A stretch of DNA of 16,598 bases from Prevotellaceae bacterium UBA4372 (GTDB lineage Bacteria; Bacteroidota; Bacteroidia; Bacteroidales; Bacteroidaceae): NCBI GenBank assembly GCA_002391275.1, contig DGSC01000036.1, positions 1 through 16,598 of the forward strand, read 5' to 3'. Positions 6,929-15,421 of this stretch are shown piece by piece. The first letter of the stretch is position 1. Every line of letters starts with the position of its first letter. Both the position numbers and the translations under genes were made by a program. The notes under the pieces were generated by a model. That model had not been told where the DNA came from and did no database searches. It saw only the letters and a program-made list of their open reading frames with translations.

Positions 6929-6960
6929 CAAATATATATAAAGTTGTGATTCGCGCCAAG
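6929..6960 (-). promoter_or_regulatory. Promoter of the HU gene
   Basis: On the minus strand the -7 element is TATATTTG (6929-6936), with CTTG (6957-6960) 20 bp upstream as a near-consensus -33 element. The predicted leader is about 70 nt and holds a small hairpin, GCCT-TTTT-AGGC, near 6904-6915. Divergent from the rhomboid promoter. Confidence 0.65.
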
Positions 6961-7031
6961 TTTTTACGCAAAAAAGACTATAAATATCTTAATTTTATCT
7001 GATTTTAGCCCAAAAACCAATCAAAAATACC

Positions 7032-7039
7032 TACTTTTG
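7032..7039 (+). promoter_or_regulatory. Bacteroidota -7 element (TACTTTTG) of the rhomboid operon
   Basis: Matches TAnnTTTG, 39 bp before the rhomboid ATG. No good TTTG at the -33 position; the upstream sequence is A/T-rich. The 228-bp region from 6851 to 7078 is a divergent promoter region shared with HU. Confidence 0.55.
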
Positions 7040-7078
7040 CGACCTAACAACGCAAAAAGCGTAAATTAACCAACGAAT

Positions 7079-8107
7079 ATGTTCAACACACCACCAGTAA
7101 CCAAGAATATAATTATCATCAATTTGCTGATGTTTTTCGGCACCTTGGTAGCCATGCGCTACGGCATCAGCTTGGACGACATTCTCGGCCTGCATTTCTT
7201 CATGGCTTCCGACTTCCGTCTCTACCAACTTTTCACCTACATGTTCATGCACGGAGGTTGGGAACATATATTCTTCAACATGTTTGCCGTATGGATGTTT
7301 GGCCGCGTGATGGAACAGGTGATGGGCTCGCGCAAGTTCCTTTTCTACTATATTGTCTGCGGCCTCGGAGCCGGCCTCATGCAAGAAGCAGCGCAGTGGA
7401 TAGAATTCATGGTCCAGGGTCTCAATGCCTTCGACTCTGTGAATGTCAGCGGACAAGTCATGCCCATGAGCGCCTATCTCAACAACTGGACTACCGTGGG
7501 TGCCTCAGGAGCTGTCTACGGCATCCTGCTCAGTTTTGGCATGACGTTCCCCGAAGAGCGCATGTTCATCATCCCGATCCCCTTCCCTATCAAAGCCAAA
7601 TGGTTTGTCATGGGCTATGCCGTCATTGAACTTTTAAGTGCCCTCGGCCACAGAGGCGACGGCGTGGCACACGTGGCACACCTCGGAGGCATGCTCTTTG
7701 GCCTGCTGCTCATCCTCTATTGGCGACGTCGCGGAGGAGGCAACGGCGGCCGATTCTTCGGAGGAGGCCTTGGCAACATCGGAGGAGGCTTCAACTCGGG
7801 CTATGGCGGAGGCTATTACAACCGCTACGAAGATGTCACAAATGTCGGAAGCGACCAGCCACGTTCCTTCTCAAGCCGGATTAAAGATACCGTGGAGGCA
7901 TGGCGCAAACGTTGGAACAAGAAGAAAACTCCGCACATGAACGTCTCCTCTACAGCCAGCAAGCACAGCAGCGACATCGAATGGCGCCGACAGGAAAAGC
8001 AACGCCAAGAGGAAGTGGACCGCATACTGGCCAAGGTAAAACAAGGCGGCTACCAGAGCCTTACAGACGAGGAGAAGCGCAAGCTTTTTGAAGCCAGCGA
8101 CAGATGA
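7079..8107 (+). CDS. Rhomboid family intramembrane serine protease with C-terminal cytoplasmic extension
   Basis: Integral membrane protease that cleaves transmembrane segments of other proteins. 342 aa. Active-site parts are all present: the HGGWEHIFFN segment with H63 and N67 (oxyanion region, compare GlpG H150/N154), catalytic S143 in GASGAVYG (141-148) and catalytic H201 in VAHLGG. Hydrophobic segments lie at about 9-27, 49-72, 86-104, 140-156, 174-190 and 200-215. After the membrane domain comes a Gly-rich linker (218-247) and a charged tail ending in GGYQSLTDEEKRKLFEAS (323-340), typical of the DUF6576 domain on Bacteroidota rhomboids. The stop overlaps the next start by 4 bp (ATGA). 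Substrates cannot be predicted. Confidence 0.95.
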   Translation: MFNTPPVTKNIIIINLLMFFGTLVAMRYGISLDDILGLHFFMASDFRLYQLFTYMFMHGGWEHIFFNMFAVWMFGRVMEQVMGSRKFLFYYIVCGLGAGLMQEAAQWIEFMVQGLNAFDSVNVSGQVMPMSAYLNNWTTVGASGAVYGILLSFGMTFPEERMFIIPIPFPIKAKWFVMGYAVIELLSALGHRGDGVAHVAHLGGMLFGLLLILYWRRRGGGNGGRFFGGGLGNIGGGFNSGYGGGYYNRYEDVTNVGSDQPRSFSSRIKDTVEAWRKRWNKKKTPHMNVSSTASKHSSDIEWRRQEKQRQEEVDRILAKVKQGGYQSLTDEEKRKLFEASDR

Positions 8108-9198
8108 AGTGGATTAAGTCCTTATTAGTATATGTCTTTGAAGGGGCTAACATTGCCACCATCCTACTCATGTGGATGGCGGCTGCCTCGTCATATCCGA
8201 GCCCCGCACGCTTTCCGCTGTTCAGTCTTATGGGGCTCACCTTCCCCATATTCTTGCTTATCAACGTAGCGTTCATCATCTTTTGGATTATCTTCAAGAT
8301 CAAACGGACGTGGATTCCTATTGCAGGAATCGCCGCTTGCTTCAGCTTTGTGCGCGACTACATTCCCTTCAACATCGACAGCACACCCTCTGACTCCTCT
8401 CTCTCTGTCGTCTCTTACAATACCCACGGATTAGGAGGTGCGGAGGCTGTTGACTCGGCCGGCAACAACCTCATGATAAGGTATATTATCAACTTACAGG
8501 CCGACATCATCTGCCTTCAGGAAACCTTCGCACAAAAGACCTGCGATATCTTACAAGACAGCATGGAAGCCCAAGGCTACTATACCATAAGACACAAGTC
8601 GCAGACACTCTTCTCACGCCTGCCCATTGTCGGAAGCGAAACGATATCTTATCCCACACGCAATAACGGCGGATTCTGGGCCAAACTGCTTTGGGGAACA
8701 GACACCATCCTGCTTATCAACAACCACTTTGAAAGCAACAGGCTTACACCAGAGCAGCGGCAAAAATACATCGACGCCATCGACATGGCCACCAACGACC
8801 CCAGCACCGACGGCATAAGCGACTCGATACGCAACGAGATGCGCCCAATCCTGAGGATGCTGTCAGACGCAGCCCCAAGGCGAGCGTTTCAGGCCGAAAC
8901 CATCGACAGCATCGTGAACCAATGGCTACCTCGCCCCGTCATTCTCTGTGGAGATTTCAACGACACGCCGATTTCATACACCCATCGGCTACTCACCCGC
9001 AACCTAACAAGCGCTTTCCGACAGAGCGGAAATGGACTTGGACTAACCTTTCGCGAACGAGGTTTCCCTGTTCGCATCGACCACATTCTGTTCAGCCCAC
9101 AGCATTGGCAAAGCCACCACACACGCATCGACAAGACTATCGACCTCTCAGACCATAGACCTATTTCCACAATTCTGACACCCAAAGCACGCGAATAA
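8104..9198 (+). CDS. Membrane-anchored endonuclease/exonuclease/phosphatase family protein
   Basis: 364 aa. Three hydrophobic segments at the N-terminus (about 7-28, 39-64, 69-84) are followed by an EEP (DNase I-like) metal-dependent hydrolase domain from residue 100. Motifs: SYNTHGL (104-110) with N106, ADIICLQE (133-140) with metal ligand E140, GDFND (283-287), IDHILF (325-330) and the terminal SDHRPI (349-354) with catalytic H351. All key residues are intact, so it is likely active. The family includes nucleases, sphingomyelinases and phosphodiesterases, and the substrate cannot be told from sequence. The ATG lies within the rhomboid stop (ATGA), so the two are translationally coupled. The topology would decide whether the domain faces cytoplasm or periplasm; it is not clear here. 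Confidence 0.9.
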   Translation: MKWIKSLLVYVFEGANIATILLMWMAAASSYPSPARFPLFSLMGLTFPIFLLINVAFIIFWIIFKIKRTWIPIAGIAACFSFVRDYIPFNIDSTPSDSSLSVVSYNTHGLGGAEAVDSAGNNLMIRYIINLQADIICLQETFAQKTCDILQDSMEAQGYYTIRHKSQTLFSRLPIVGSETISYPTRNNGGFWAKLLWGTDTILLINNHFESNRLTPEQRQKYIDAIDMATNDPSTDGISDSIRNEMRPILRMLSDAAPRRAFQAETIDSIVNQWLPRPVILCGDFNDTPISYTHRLLTRNLTSAFRQSGNGLGLTFRERGFPVRIDHILFSPQHWQSHHTRIDKTIDLSDHRPISTILTPKARE

Positions 9199-9263
9199 AG
9201 ACAAAAACGCGCGCCAAAGTCAAATATTTATCTAATAATACGTGCGCGTAAATAAAAAAACAC

Positions 9264-9271
9264 TATATTTG
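9264..9271 (+). promoter_or_regulatory. Bacteroidota -7 element (TATATTTG) of secDF
   Basis: Exact TAnnTTTG, 55 bp before the secDF ATG. The upstream region is A/T-rich but punctuated by GCGCG blocks (near 9209-9215, 9244-9248 and 9271-9276). There is no good TTTG at -33. Confidence 0.6.
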
Positions 9272-9326
9272 CGCGCTAATTTGGCCGATTAAATCTAAAA
9301 ATCATTAAAATAAAATCAAAACAAAC

Positions 9327-12300
9327 ATGCAAAACAAAGGATTTGTAAAAGTGTTCGCAGTCCTGCTCGCGCTGGTCTGCCTCTTCTACCTTAGCTTCAC
9401 GTTTGTCACCAGACATCACGAGAACAAGGCAGAGAAGATTGCAGCCCTACAGGGCGAAGCAGCTGGACAACATTATCTCGACTCGCTCTCTAACGAGCCT
9501 GTCTACATGGGTGTCTGGACCCTCAAAGAGTGCCGTGAAATGGGTATCGGACTTGGCCTCGACCTTAAGGGCGGTATGAACGTCATTCTCGAAGTAAGCG
9601 TGCCCGATGTCGTTGATGCGCTCGCTGACCACAAGGACGACCCCAATTTCAAGAAAGCCTTAGAACAGGCCAAGCAAGAGGTCAAAGAGGGAAAAGGAGA
9701 CTTCATTTCTCTCTTCGTAAAAGACTTTAAGGCAATTGCCCCCAACAGCAATCTTGCCGAGCTCTTCGCCACACAGCAACTGCGAGGGAGAGTGAACACT
9801 AAGACCCCAGACCGTGAAGTGGAACGCGTGTTGCGCGAAGAGGTCAAGGCTGCCATCGACAACTCCTTCAACGTCATTCGCACTCGTATCGACCGCTTCG
9901 GCGTTGTACAGCCGAACATTCAAGCCCTGGAAGGACAAGAAGGACGCATCATGGTTGAACTTCCAGGTATTAAGGAACCCGAGCGCGTTCGCAAACTCCT
10001 CCAGGGATCTGCAAACCTTGAATTCTGGGAGACCTATACCACAACAGAGGCAGTTCCCTTCCTCGTGCAGCTCGACAGCAAGCTCGCTGCAGCCGGCGTA
10101 AGCAACGCTGAAGAGGCTCCCGCTGACAGCGCAGCTGCAGAGCCCCAGGCCGAGGTTGCTGAAACCGCAGCCGAAACAGCCGACAGCGCAGCTACCACAG
10201 ACGATGCACTTGCAGCCATCGCTAAGGGCGCAGCAGCTGAGACTCCTGAAGCCAAGGCCGATGCCAAGAGTGCACAAGCTGACGAACAGGCTCTCAAGCA
10301 GCACCCCATTCTCGCACGCCTTCAAGTGCTCAACCAAGACAACGGCTGCGTTGTAGGTTATGCCAACAAGCGCGATATCAATGTCATCACAGAGTTGCTT
10401 GAAACACCCGAGGCTAAATCAATACTTCCCTCCGACATGAAGCTCCTTTGGGGCGTTAAGGGTATCGACAAGAACGACGAAGTATACGAGCTCTACGCCA
10501 TCAAGGTCACAGAGCGTAGCGGACGTGCTCCTCTTGAGGGTGACGTTGTTACCGATGCAAGAGACGAGTACGACCAGAACAGCCGTCCCTGCGTATCCAT
10601 GCAGATGAACGTTGAAGGCGCACGTCGCTGGGCTGCCCTTACCAAGGCCAACGTGAAGCGTCCCATCGCTATCGTTCTCGACGGCTATGTCTATAGCGCT
10701 CCTAACGTGCAGAACGAGATCACTGGTGGCAACAGCCAGATTACTGGTAACTTCACCGCTGAGGATACTCGCGACCTCGCCAACGTGCTGAAGTCTGGTA
10801 AGATGCCTGCTCCGGCCAACATCGTCAGCGAAGAAATCGTAGGTCCTACACTCGGTCAGGAATCCATCCGTCAGGGCTTTATCTCCATCATCTTGGCCTT
10901 TATCGCACTGATGCTCTATATGGTTGCCATGTACGGCTTCCGTCCGGGTATGGTTGCCAACTGCGCACTTCTATTAAACCTCTTTTTCACACTCGGTATT
11001 CTCACATCCTTCCAAGCAGCACTTACTATGAGCGGTATAGCAGGTATGGTGCTGACACTTGGTATGGCCGTAGACGCAAACGTGCTCATCTTCGAGCGCA
11101 CGAAGGAAGAGATGCGTGCCGGCAAGCCTGTTCGCCAAGCCATGCAGGCTGGTTACAGCAATGCCTTCAGCGCAATTATCGACTCTAACGTCACCAGCAT
11201 CCTCACAGGTATCATCCTCTACTACTTCGGTACAGGTCCTATCCGCGGATTCGCTACCACCTACATCATCGGTATCGTTATCTCATTCTTTACCGCTGTT
11301 TATCTCACCCGAGTAGTCTTCGATGGCCGCATGTCAAAAGACAAGTGGCTCGACCTCACCTTCACAACGCCTCTTAGCCGCAAGTTCCTCCAAAACACCA
11401 ACTACAACTTCATGGGTAGCTACAAGCGTTCCTTTGCCATCTTCGGCACGATTGTTGTTCTTGCTGTAGTCAGCTGGGCCATCCGCGGCTTCTCACGTTC
11501 TATCGACTTCACAGGTGGTCGCAATTTCGTAGTCCTCTTTGAGAAGGAAGTATCTCCTGAAAGCGTACGTCCTCTCTTTGCTCAGGCCTTCCCGGAATCT
11601 AACACCAGCGTCATCGCACTCGGTACAGAAGGCAAGACCCTCCGTATCTCCACCAACTACCGCATTGACGAAGACGGCATGGACGTTGACTCAGAGATCG
11701 AGCAGAAGCTCTTCGATGTCCTCAAGCAAGGCGGTCAGCTCAGCCAAGACCTTACCGTTGAGAACTTCATCAACCGCGACGAACGTGCCGGTGGTTCAAT
11801 CATCAGTTCGCAGAAGGTAGGACCTTCCATCGCAGAGAACATCACCCGTGGTGCTATCATCTCGGTCATCCTCGCCCTCATCGTCATCTTCATCTACATC
11901 TTGGTACGTTTCCGCAACGTAGCCTTCTCCGTAGGTGCTATCACAGCTCTTGCCGTAGACACCATCTTCATTCTTGGAATGTACAGTGCCTGCTGGGGTT
12001 GGATGCCCTTCTCGCTCGAGATTGACCAGACCTTCATCGGCGCCCTGCTGACCTGTATCGGTTACTCCATCAACGATAAGGTGGTTGTCTTCGACCGTAT
12101 TCGCGAGAATCTTGGTCTCTATCCCAAGCGCGACAAGCAACTCCTGTTCAACCAGTCACTGAACTCCACACTGACACGTACCATCAACACCTCAGTCTCA
12201 ACGTTCATCGTTCTGTTGTTCATCTTCGCTTTCGGTGGTGCCAGCATCCGCAGCTTCGCCTTCGCTATGATGCTTGGTGTTGTAATCGGTACCCTCACCT

Positions 12301-12368
12301 CTATGTTCATCGCAGCCCCCACGGCTTATCTCGTCATGGGTCGCAAGATTAAAGAAGAGGAAGCTTAA
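9327..12368 (+). CDS. secDF: SecDF protein-export membrane protein, SecD-SecF fusion
   Basis: Accessory subunit of the Sec translocon that uses the proton gradient to pull exported proteins through SecYEG. 1013 aa, a natural fusion of SecD (about 1-680) and SecF (about 695-1013), common in Bacteroidota. Features: TM1 (7-28), the SecD motif GLDLKGGMN (77-85), a large periplasmic P1 region interrupted by an Ala/Glu-rich low-complexity insert (about 260-322), and SecD TMs with GMAVDANVLIFERTKEE (579-595), where D583 is the conserved membrane Asp for proton transfer. SecF then starts near 698 with IDFTGGRNFV (726-735) and GYSINDKVVVFDRIREN (912-928) with D917. The C-terminus ends in KIKEEEA. Own promoter and strong terminators mark it as monocistronic. 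Codon choice is noticeably biased (GCC, ATC, CTC), fitting high expression. Confidence 0.97.
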   Translation: MQNKGFVKVFAVLLALVCLFYLSFTFVTRHHENKAEKIAALQGEAAGQHYLDSLSNEPVYMGVWTLKECREMGIGLGLDLKGGMNVILEVSVPDVVDALADHKDDPNFKKALEQAKQEVKEGKGDFISLFVKDFKAIAPNSNLAELFATQQLRGRVNTKTPDREVERVLREEVKAAIDNSFNVIRTRIDRFGVVQPNIQALEGQEGRIMVELPGIKEPERVRKLLQGSANLEFWETYTTTEAVPFLVQLDSKLAAAGVSNAEEAPADSAAAEPQAEVAETAAETADSAATTDDALAAIAKGAAAETPEAKADAKSAQADEQALKQHPILARLQVLNQDNGCVVGYANKRDINVITELLETPEAKSILPSDMKLLWGVKGIDKNDEVYELYAIKVTERSGRAPLEGDVVTDARDEYDQNSRPCVSMQMNVEGARRWAALTKANVKRPIAIVLDGYVYSAPNVQNEITGGNSQITGNFTAEDTRDLANVLKSGKMPAPANIVSEEIVGPTLGQESIRQGFISIILAFIALMLYMVAMYGFRPGMVANCALLLNLFFTLGILTSFQAALTMSGIAGMVLTLGMAVDANVLIFERTKEEMRAGKPVRQAMQAGYSNAFSAIIDSNVTSILTGIILYYFGTGPIRGFATTYIIGIVISFFTAVYLTRVVFDGRMSKDKWLDLTFTTPLSRKFLQNTNYNFMGSYKRSFAIFGTIVVLAVVSWAIRGFSRSIDFTGGRNFVVLFEKEVSPESVRPLFAQAFPESNTSVIALGTEGKTLRISTNYRIDEDGMDVDSEIEQKLFDVLKQGGQLSQDLTVENFINRDERAGGSIISSQKVGPSIAENITRGAIISVILALIVIFIYILVRFRNVAFSVGAITALAVDTIFILGMYSACWGWMPFSLEIDQTFIGALLTCIGYSINDKVVVFDRIRENLGLYPKRDKQLLFNQSLNSTLTRTINTSVSTFIVLLFIFAFGGASIRSFAFAMMLGVVIGTLTSMFIAAPTAYLVMGRKIKEEEA

Positions 12369-12388
12369 GCTACACATTAATTATATAT

Positions 12389-12428
12389 AAGCTGCGCAAG
12401 GCCATCACCACCTTGCGCAGCTTTTTTT
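12389..12428 (+). terminator. Rho-independent terminator of secDF
   Basis: A 12-bp GC-rich stem (AGCTGCGCAAGG / CCTTGCGCAGCT, 12390-12401 and 12411-12422) with a 9-nt loop is followed directly by a run of seven T. It starts 22 bp after the secDF stop. Confidence 0.95.
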
Positions 12429-12496
12429 ATGCAGCAACACCTGCCCATTTGAAGGCCTGTCCTGATAATAAACCCATACACGGTGAGTAGCAACAA

Positions 12497-12531
12497 AAAA
12501 ATGCTGAAGCCACAGCAGCTTCAGCATTTTT
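12497..12531. terminator. Second, bidirectional hairpin terminator before xerD
   Basis: A 14-bp perfect stem with 7-nt loop: AAAAATGCTGAAGC (12497-12510) and GCTTCAGCATTTTT (12518-12531). The A run before and T run after make it work on either strand. It is about 70 bp after the first terminator, with no gene between them. Confidence 0.85.
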
Positions 12532-12586
12532 GTTTTATTTCAGCTCTTTTATCCCATGTTTCTCATTCATATTCACCATTCCTTCG

Positions 12587-12594
12587 TATATTTG
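12587..12594 (+). promoter_or_regulatory. Bacteroidota -7 element (TATATTTG) of xerD
   Basis: Exact TAnnTTTG, 28 bp before the xerD ATG at 12622 and downstream of a double terminator, so xerD must have its own promoter here. No clear -33 TTTG. Confidence 0.6.
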
Positions 12595-12621
12595 CAGCAT
12601 AATTTACATTGTCAAAGGAAC

Positions 12622-13533
12622 ATGACCGACCCTATTATCCGCAAATACAGTCAATATCTCCGTCTCGAACGCGGGTTCTCCGACAATACGCTCACAGCCT
12701 ATCAGAAAGATTTAAACAAGCTTCTTCTATTTCTTGAAGGCGAGGGTATCAACTACCGCGAGGTCACAACGGACCAACTTCAGACGTTCGTAGCCACACT
12801 CATGGATGTAGGCATCACGACACGCTCTATAGCACGTATCCTTGCAGGCGTTCGGTCGTTCTACAAGTTTCTCTGTCTTGAGAACGAAATCAAAGATGAC
12901 CCTTGCGAATTGCTTGAATCGCCTTCGCGAGGAAGCCACCTTCCAGATGTGCTGACCATCGAAGAAATCGACCAGATCATAGCCAGTATAGACACAAGCA
13001 AAGCCGAGTGGCAACGCGACCGTGCTATCATCGAGACACTTTATTCCTGCGGACTCCGAGTGAGCGAGCTGTGCGGCCTGCAAATGTCGGACCTCTTCTT
13101 GGACGAGGGCTTCATACGTGTTCATGGCAAAGGCAAGAAGGAACGCCTCGTCCCCATCTCCCACACCGCTATCAACGAACTGCAAAAATGGTTTGAAGTC
13201 CGGGCCGACATCACCCTCAAGCCCGGCCACGAGGATGCCGTCTTCGTGAGCCTCCGCAGAGGCTCGTCACTATCGCGCATCACCATCTTCCACATCGTAA
13301 AGACCTTATGCCAAGCAGCGGGCATACGTTCTACCATCTCCCCCCACACCTTTCGCCACAGCTTCGCCACCCACCTGCTGGAGGGGGGCGCCAATTTGCG
13401 CGTGATTCAGGAGATGCTGGGGCATGAAGAGATAGGCACTACCGAGATCTACATGCATATCAACAGGCGGCGACTCAAAGAAGAAATTCTCCTGCATCAC
13501 CCAAGAAATGCGAAGAAAAACACCGACGCGTGA
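12622..13533 (+). CDS. xerD: Tyrosine recombinase XerD
   Basis: With XerC resolves chromosome dimers at dif, under FtsK control. 303 aa; the frame is open upstream to 12556, but the ATG at 12622 gives a start (MTDPIIRKYSQYL) and length close to E. coli XerD and follows a promoter. N-terminal core-binding SAM-like domain about 1-90, catalytic domain about 108-292. The catalytic set is complete and lines up with E. coli XerD minus two: R146 (CGLRVSELCGL), K170 (GKGKKERLVP), H242 and R245 (PHTFRHSFATHLL), H268 (LGHEEIGTT) and nucleophile Y277. The neighbourhood has no phage or transposon genes and no attachment site, so it is the housekeeping recombinase rather than an integrase. XerC is the nearest alternative name. 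Confidence 0.93.
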   Translation: MTDPIIRKYSQYLRLERGFSDNTLTAYQKDLNKLLLFLEGEGINYREVTTDQLQTFVATLMDVGITTRSIARILAGVRSFYKFLCLENEIKDDPCELLESPSRGSHLPDVLTIEEIDQIIASIDTSKAEWQRDRAIIETLYSCGLRVSELCGLQMSDLFLDEGFIRVHGKGKKERLVPISHTAINELQKWFEVRADITLKPGHEDAVFVSLRRGSSLSRITIFHIVKTLCQAAGIRSTISPHTFRHSFATHLLEGGANLRVIQEMLGHEEIGTTEIYMHINRRRLKEEILLHHPRNAKKNTDA

Positions 13534-13626
13534 AGATAAGGACAACGCTCCTACGCCGAAGAATGTGGGAAATGAAAACAAGAAAGGGCAAAATGGAAAG
13601 CAGTATAGTGAAAAAGCTTCTTTTTT

Positions 13627-13658
13627 TTTGGCTATGCTATCACTTTGAAGTAACTTTG
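13627..13658 (+). promoter_or_regulatory. Strong Bacteroidota promoter of the OmpA/TPR lipoprotein gene
   Basis: TTTG (13627-13630), a 20-bp spacer, then TAACTTTG (13651-13658): a textbook match to the -33/-7 consensus and the best promoter in the window. The TTTG is the end of a run of nine T (13621-13629), which may act like an upstream A/T element. The leader of about 60 nt carries ATAATCGAT twice (13664-13672 and 13692-13700). Confidence 0.8.
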
Positions 13659-13726
13659 CAGCGATAATCGATCAGACGAAGACGCTAATTAATAATCGAT
13701 TCCACAACAATAAACATTACAAACTT

Positions 13727-15421
13727 ATGCGTAAACTAACGATTCTATCCCTGGCAGCAGCAGGCTTATTGGGCCTCAACAGCTGTAGCCGTCTGCGCCC
13801 CCTGAGCAGTGACAATGTTCGCGTGACGCCCACCCCACTTGAAGCCGTCGGCGGCGAAGTTCCCGCCACCATCAACATCACCTTCCCCGAGAAGTATATG
13901 AAGAAGAAGGCCAACATCGACGTCACTCCCGTACTGATGTACGAAGGCGGAGAGGCAACCTCTACACCTTCCAGCTTCCAAGGCGAAAAGGTGCTGGGCA
14001 ACGGCACCATGGTGCCCTACAAGACTGGCGGCAGCTATACCATGCGCGCCAACTTCCCCTATGTCGATGCCATGCAAAAGAGCGACCTCTACTTGCGTCT
14101 TTACGCTACCTTAGGCAAGAAGAAAGTAGTCCTTCCCGAAGTGAAGGTAGGCTACGGCGTGGTAGCCACCAGCGACTTGCTTCACAACACCATAGGCAGT
14201 GTCAATCCTGCACTGGCTCCTGACGCCTACCAGCGTATCATCAAGCAGAAACAAGAGGCGCAAATCAAATACTTGGTCAATCAGGCTAACGTTCGTGCAA
14301 GCGAGCTCAACAGCACAAGCATCAAGGACTTCGTCAAGATTCTGAAGGAAATCAACGACAATCAGGAGACCTTGCAGCTGCAGAACGTCGAGGTAAGTGC
14401 CTACGCTTCGCCCGAAGGCCGCTACGACTACAATGCCCAGCTGGCCGAGAAACGCCAGAACACTTCCAGCGCTTACGTGGCTCAGCAACTGAAGAAGAAC
14501 CGTCTGAAGGCTGATGTCGACACGAAGTTCACGGCTGAGGACTGGGAAGGCTTCCAGCAGTTGGTAGGCGAGAGCAACATCCAGGACAAGGATGTCATCC
14601 TGCGCGTACTGTCGATGTATCAGGATCCTGCAGAGCGCGAGACCCAGATCCGCAACATGAGCGTTGTTTACGACGAGCTGGCAAAGGGCATTCTGCCCGA
14701 GCTGCGCCGCGCACGCCTCATCGCCAACTACAACGTCATCGGACGTAGCGACGAGCAGATTCAGGAGCAGTTCCAGGCCGACGCTCGCGAACTCAGCGTC
14801 GAAGAAGTGCTCTACGGAGCAGCCCTGCAGAACGATGCTGCCCAGAAGAAGACCTGGTATGAGAAAGCAGCTCAGCTGTTCCCCTCAGATGCCCGTGCTT
14901 ACAACAACCTCGCCAACCTTGCTTACACCAACGGCGACCTTGCTTCTGCAGCCAACTATCTGGCTAAAGCCAAGAGCATCAATGCCAACAGCGCCGAAGT
15001 AGCTACCAACGAAGCACTGCTGGCCCTGGCTAAGGGACAGACTGCCGAGGCCGAAGCACTGCTGGCAAAAGGTGCAGGAGCTAACAGCTACAGCGAAGTG
15101 CTGGGCAACCTCAACCTGGCCAAGGGCAACTATGCAGCCGCAGCTGCCAACCTTGCCGGCGTAAAGAGCAACAGCGCCCTGCTCGCACAAATCCTGAACA
15201 AGGACTATGCCGCAGCCACCACTACACTCGCTGGCATTAAGAATGCCGATGCCTACACGGCTTATCTCGGCGCCATCCTCGCCGCACGCAGAGGCGATGC
15301 CAAATCGCTTACAAGCAATTTGCAGACTGCCATACAGAAGAACCCCAGCTTAGCACAGCGAGCTGCACGCGACCTTGAGTTCGCACAGTATGCAAGCCAG
15401 ATTGCCGGCCTGCTGAAATAA
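13727..15421 (+). CDS. Lipoprotein with OmpA-like segment and TPR-like repeats
   Basis: 564 aa envelope protein without an assigned function. The signal peptide ends in LGLNSC with C20 as the likely lipidated Cys, so it is probably outer-membrane or surface anchored. Residues 30-145 look like a beta-rich domain. Residues 219-262 resemble an OmpA C-terminal (peptidoglycan-binding) motif: VEVSAYASPEGRYDYNAQL then EKR, compared with the GHTD..G....N..LS..RA pattern of OmpA, though the key Asp is replaced. Residues 360-420 and onwards form helical TPR-like repeats (WYEKAAQLFPSDARAYNNLA; NGDLASAANYLAKAKSINAN), continuing as Ala-rich degenerate repeats to the end. Strong promoter and biased codons (CTG, GCC, AAC) suggest high expression. 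It might anchor the outer membrane to peptidoglycan. The next lipoprotein gene follows in the same unit. Confidence 0.85.
   Translation: MRKLTILSLAAAGLLGLNSCSRLRPLSSDNVRVTPTPLEAVGGEVPATINITFPEKYMKKKANIDVTPVLMYEGGEATSTPSSFQGEKVLGNGTMVPYKTGGSYTMRANFPYVDAMQKSDLYLRLYATLGKKKVVLPEVKVGYGVVATSDLLHNTIGSVNPALAPDAYQRIIKQKQEAQIKYLVNQANVRASELNSTSIKDFVKILKEINDNQETLQLQNVEVSAYASPEGRYDYNAQLAEKRQNTSSAYVAQQLKKNRLKADVDTKFTAEDWEGFQQLVGESNIQDKDVILRVLSMYQDPAERETQIRNMSVVYDELAKGILPELRRARLIANYNVIGRSDEQIQEQFQADARELSVEEVLYGAALQNDAAQKKTWYEKAAQLFPSDARAYNNLANLAYTNGDLASAANYLAKAKSINANSAEVATNEALLALAKGQTAEAEALLAKGAGANSYSEVLGNLNLAKGNYAAAAANLAGVKSNSALLAQILNKDYAAATTTLAGIKNADAYTAYLGAILAARRGDAKSLTSNLQTAIQKNPSLAQRAARDLEFAQYASQIAGLLK

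Noticed and set aside
12622..13533. xerD as integrase of a mobile element
   Set aside because: Length and residue spacing match XerD, and there is no tRNA, attachment repeat or phage gene nearby.
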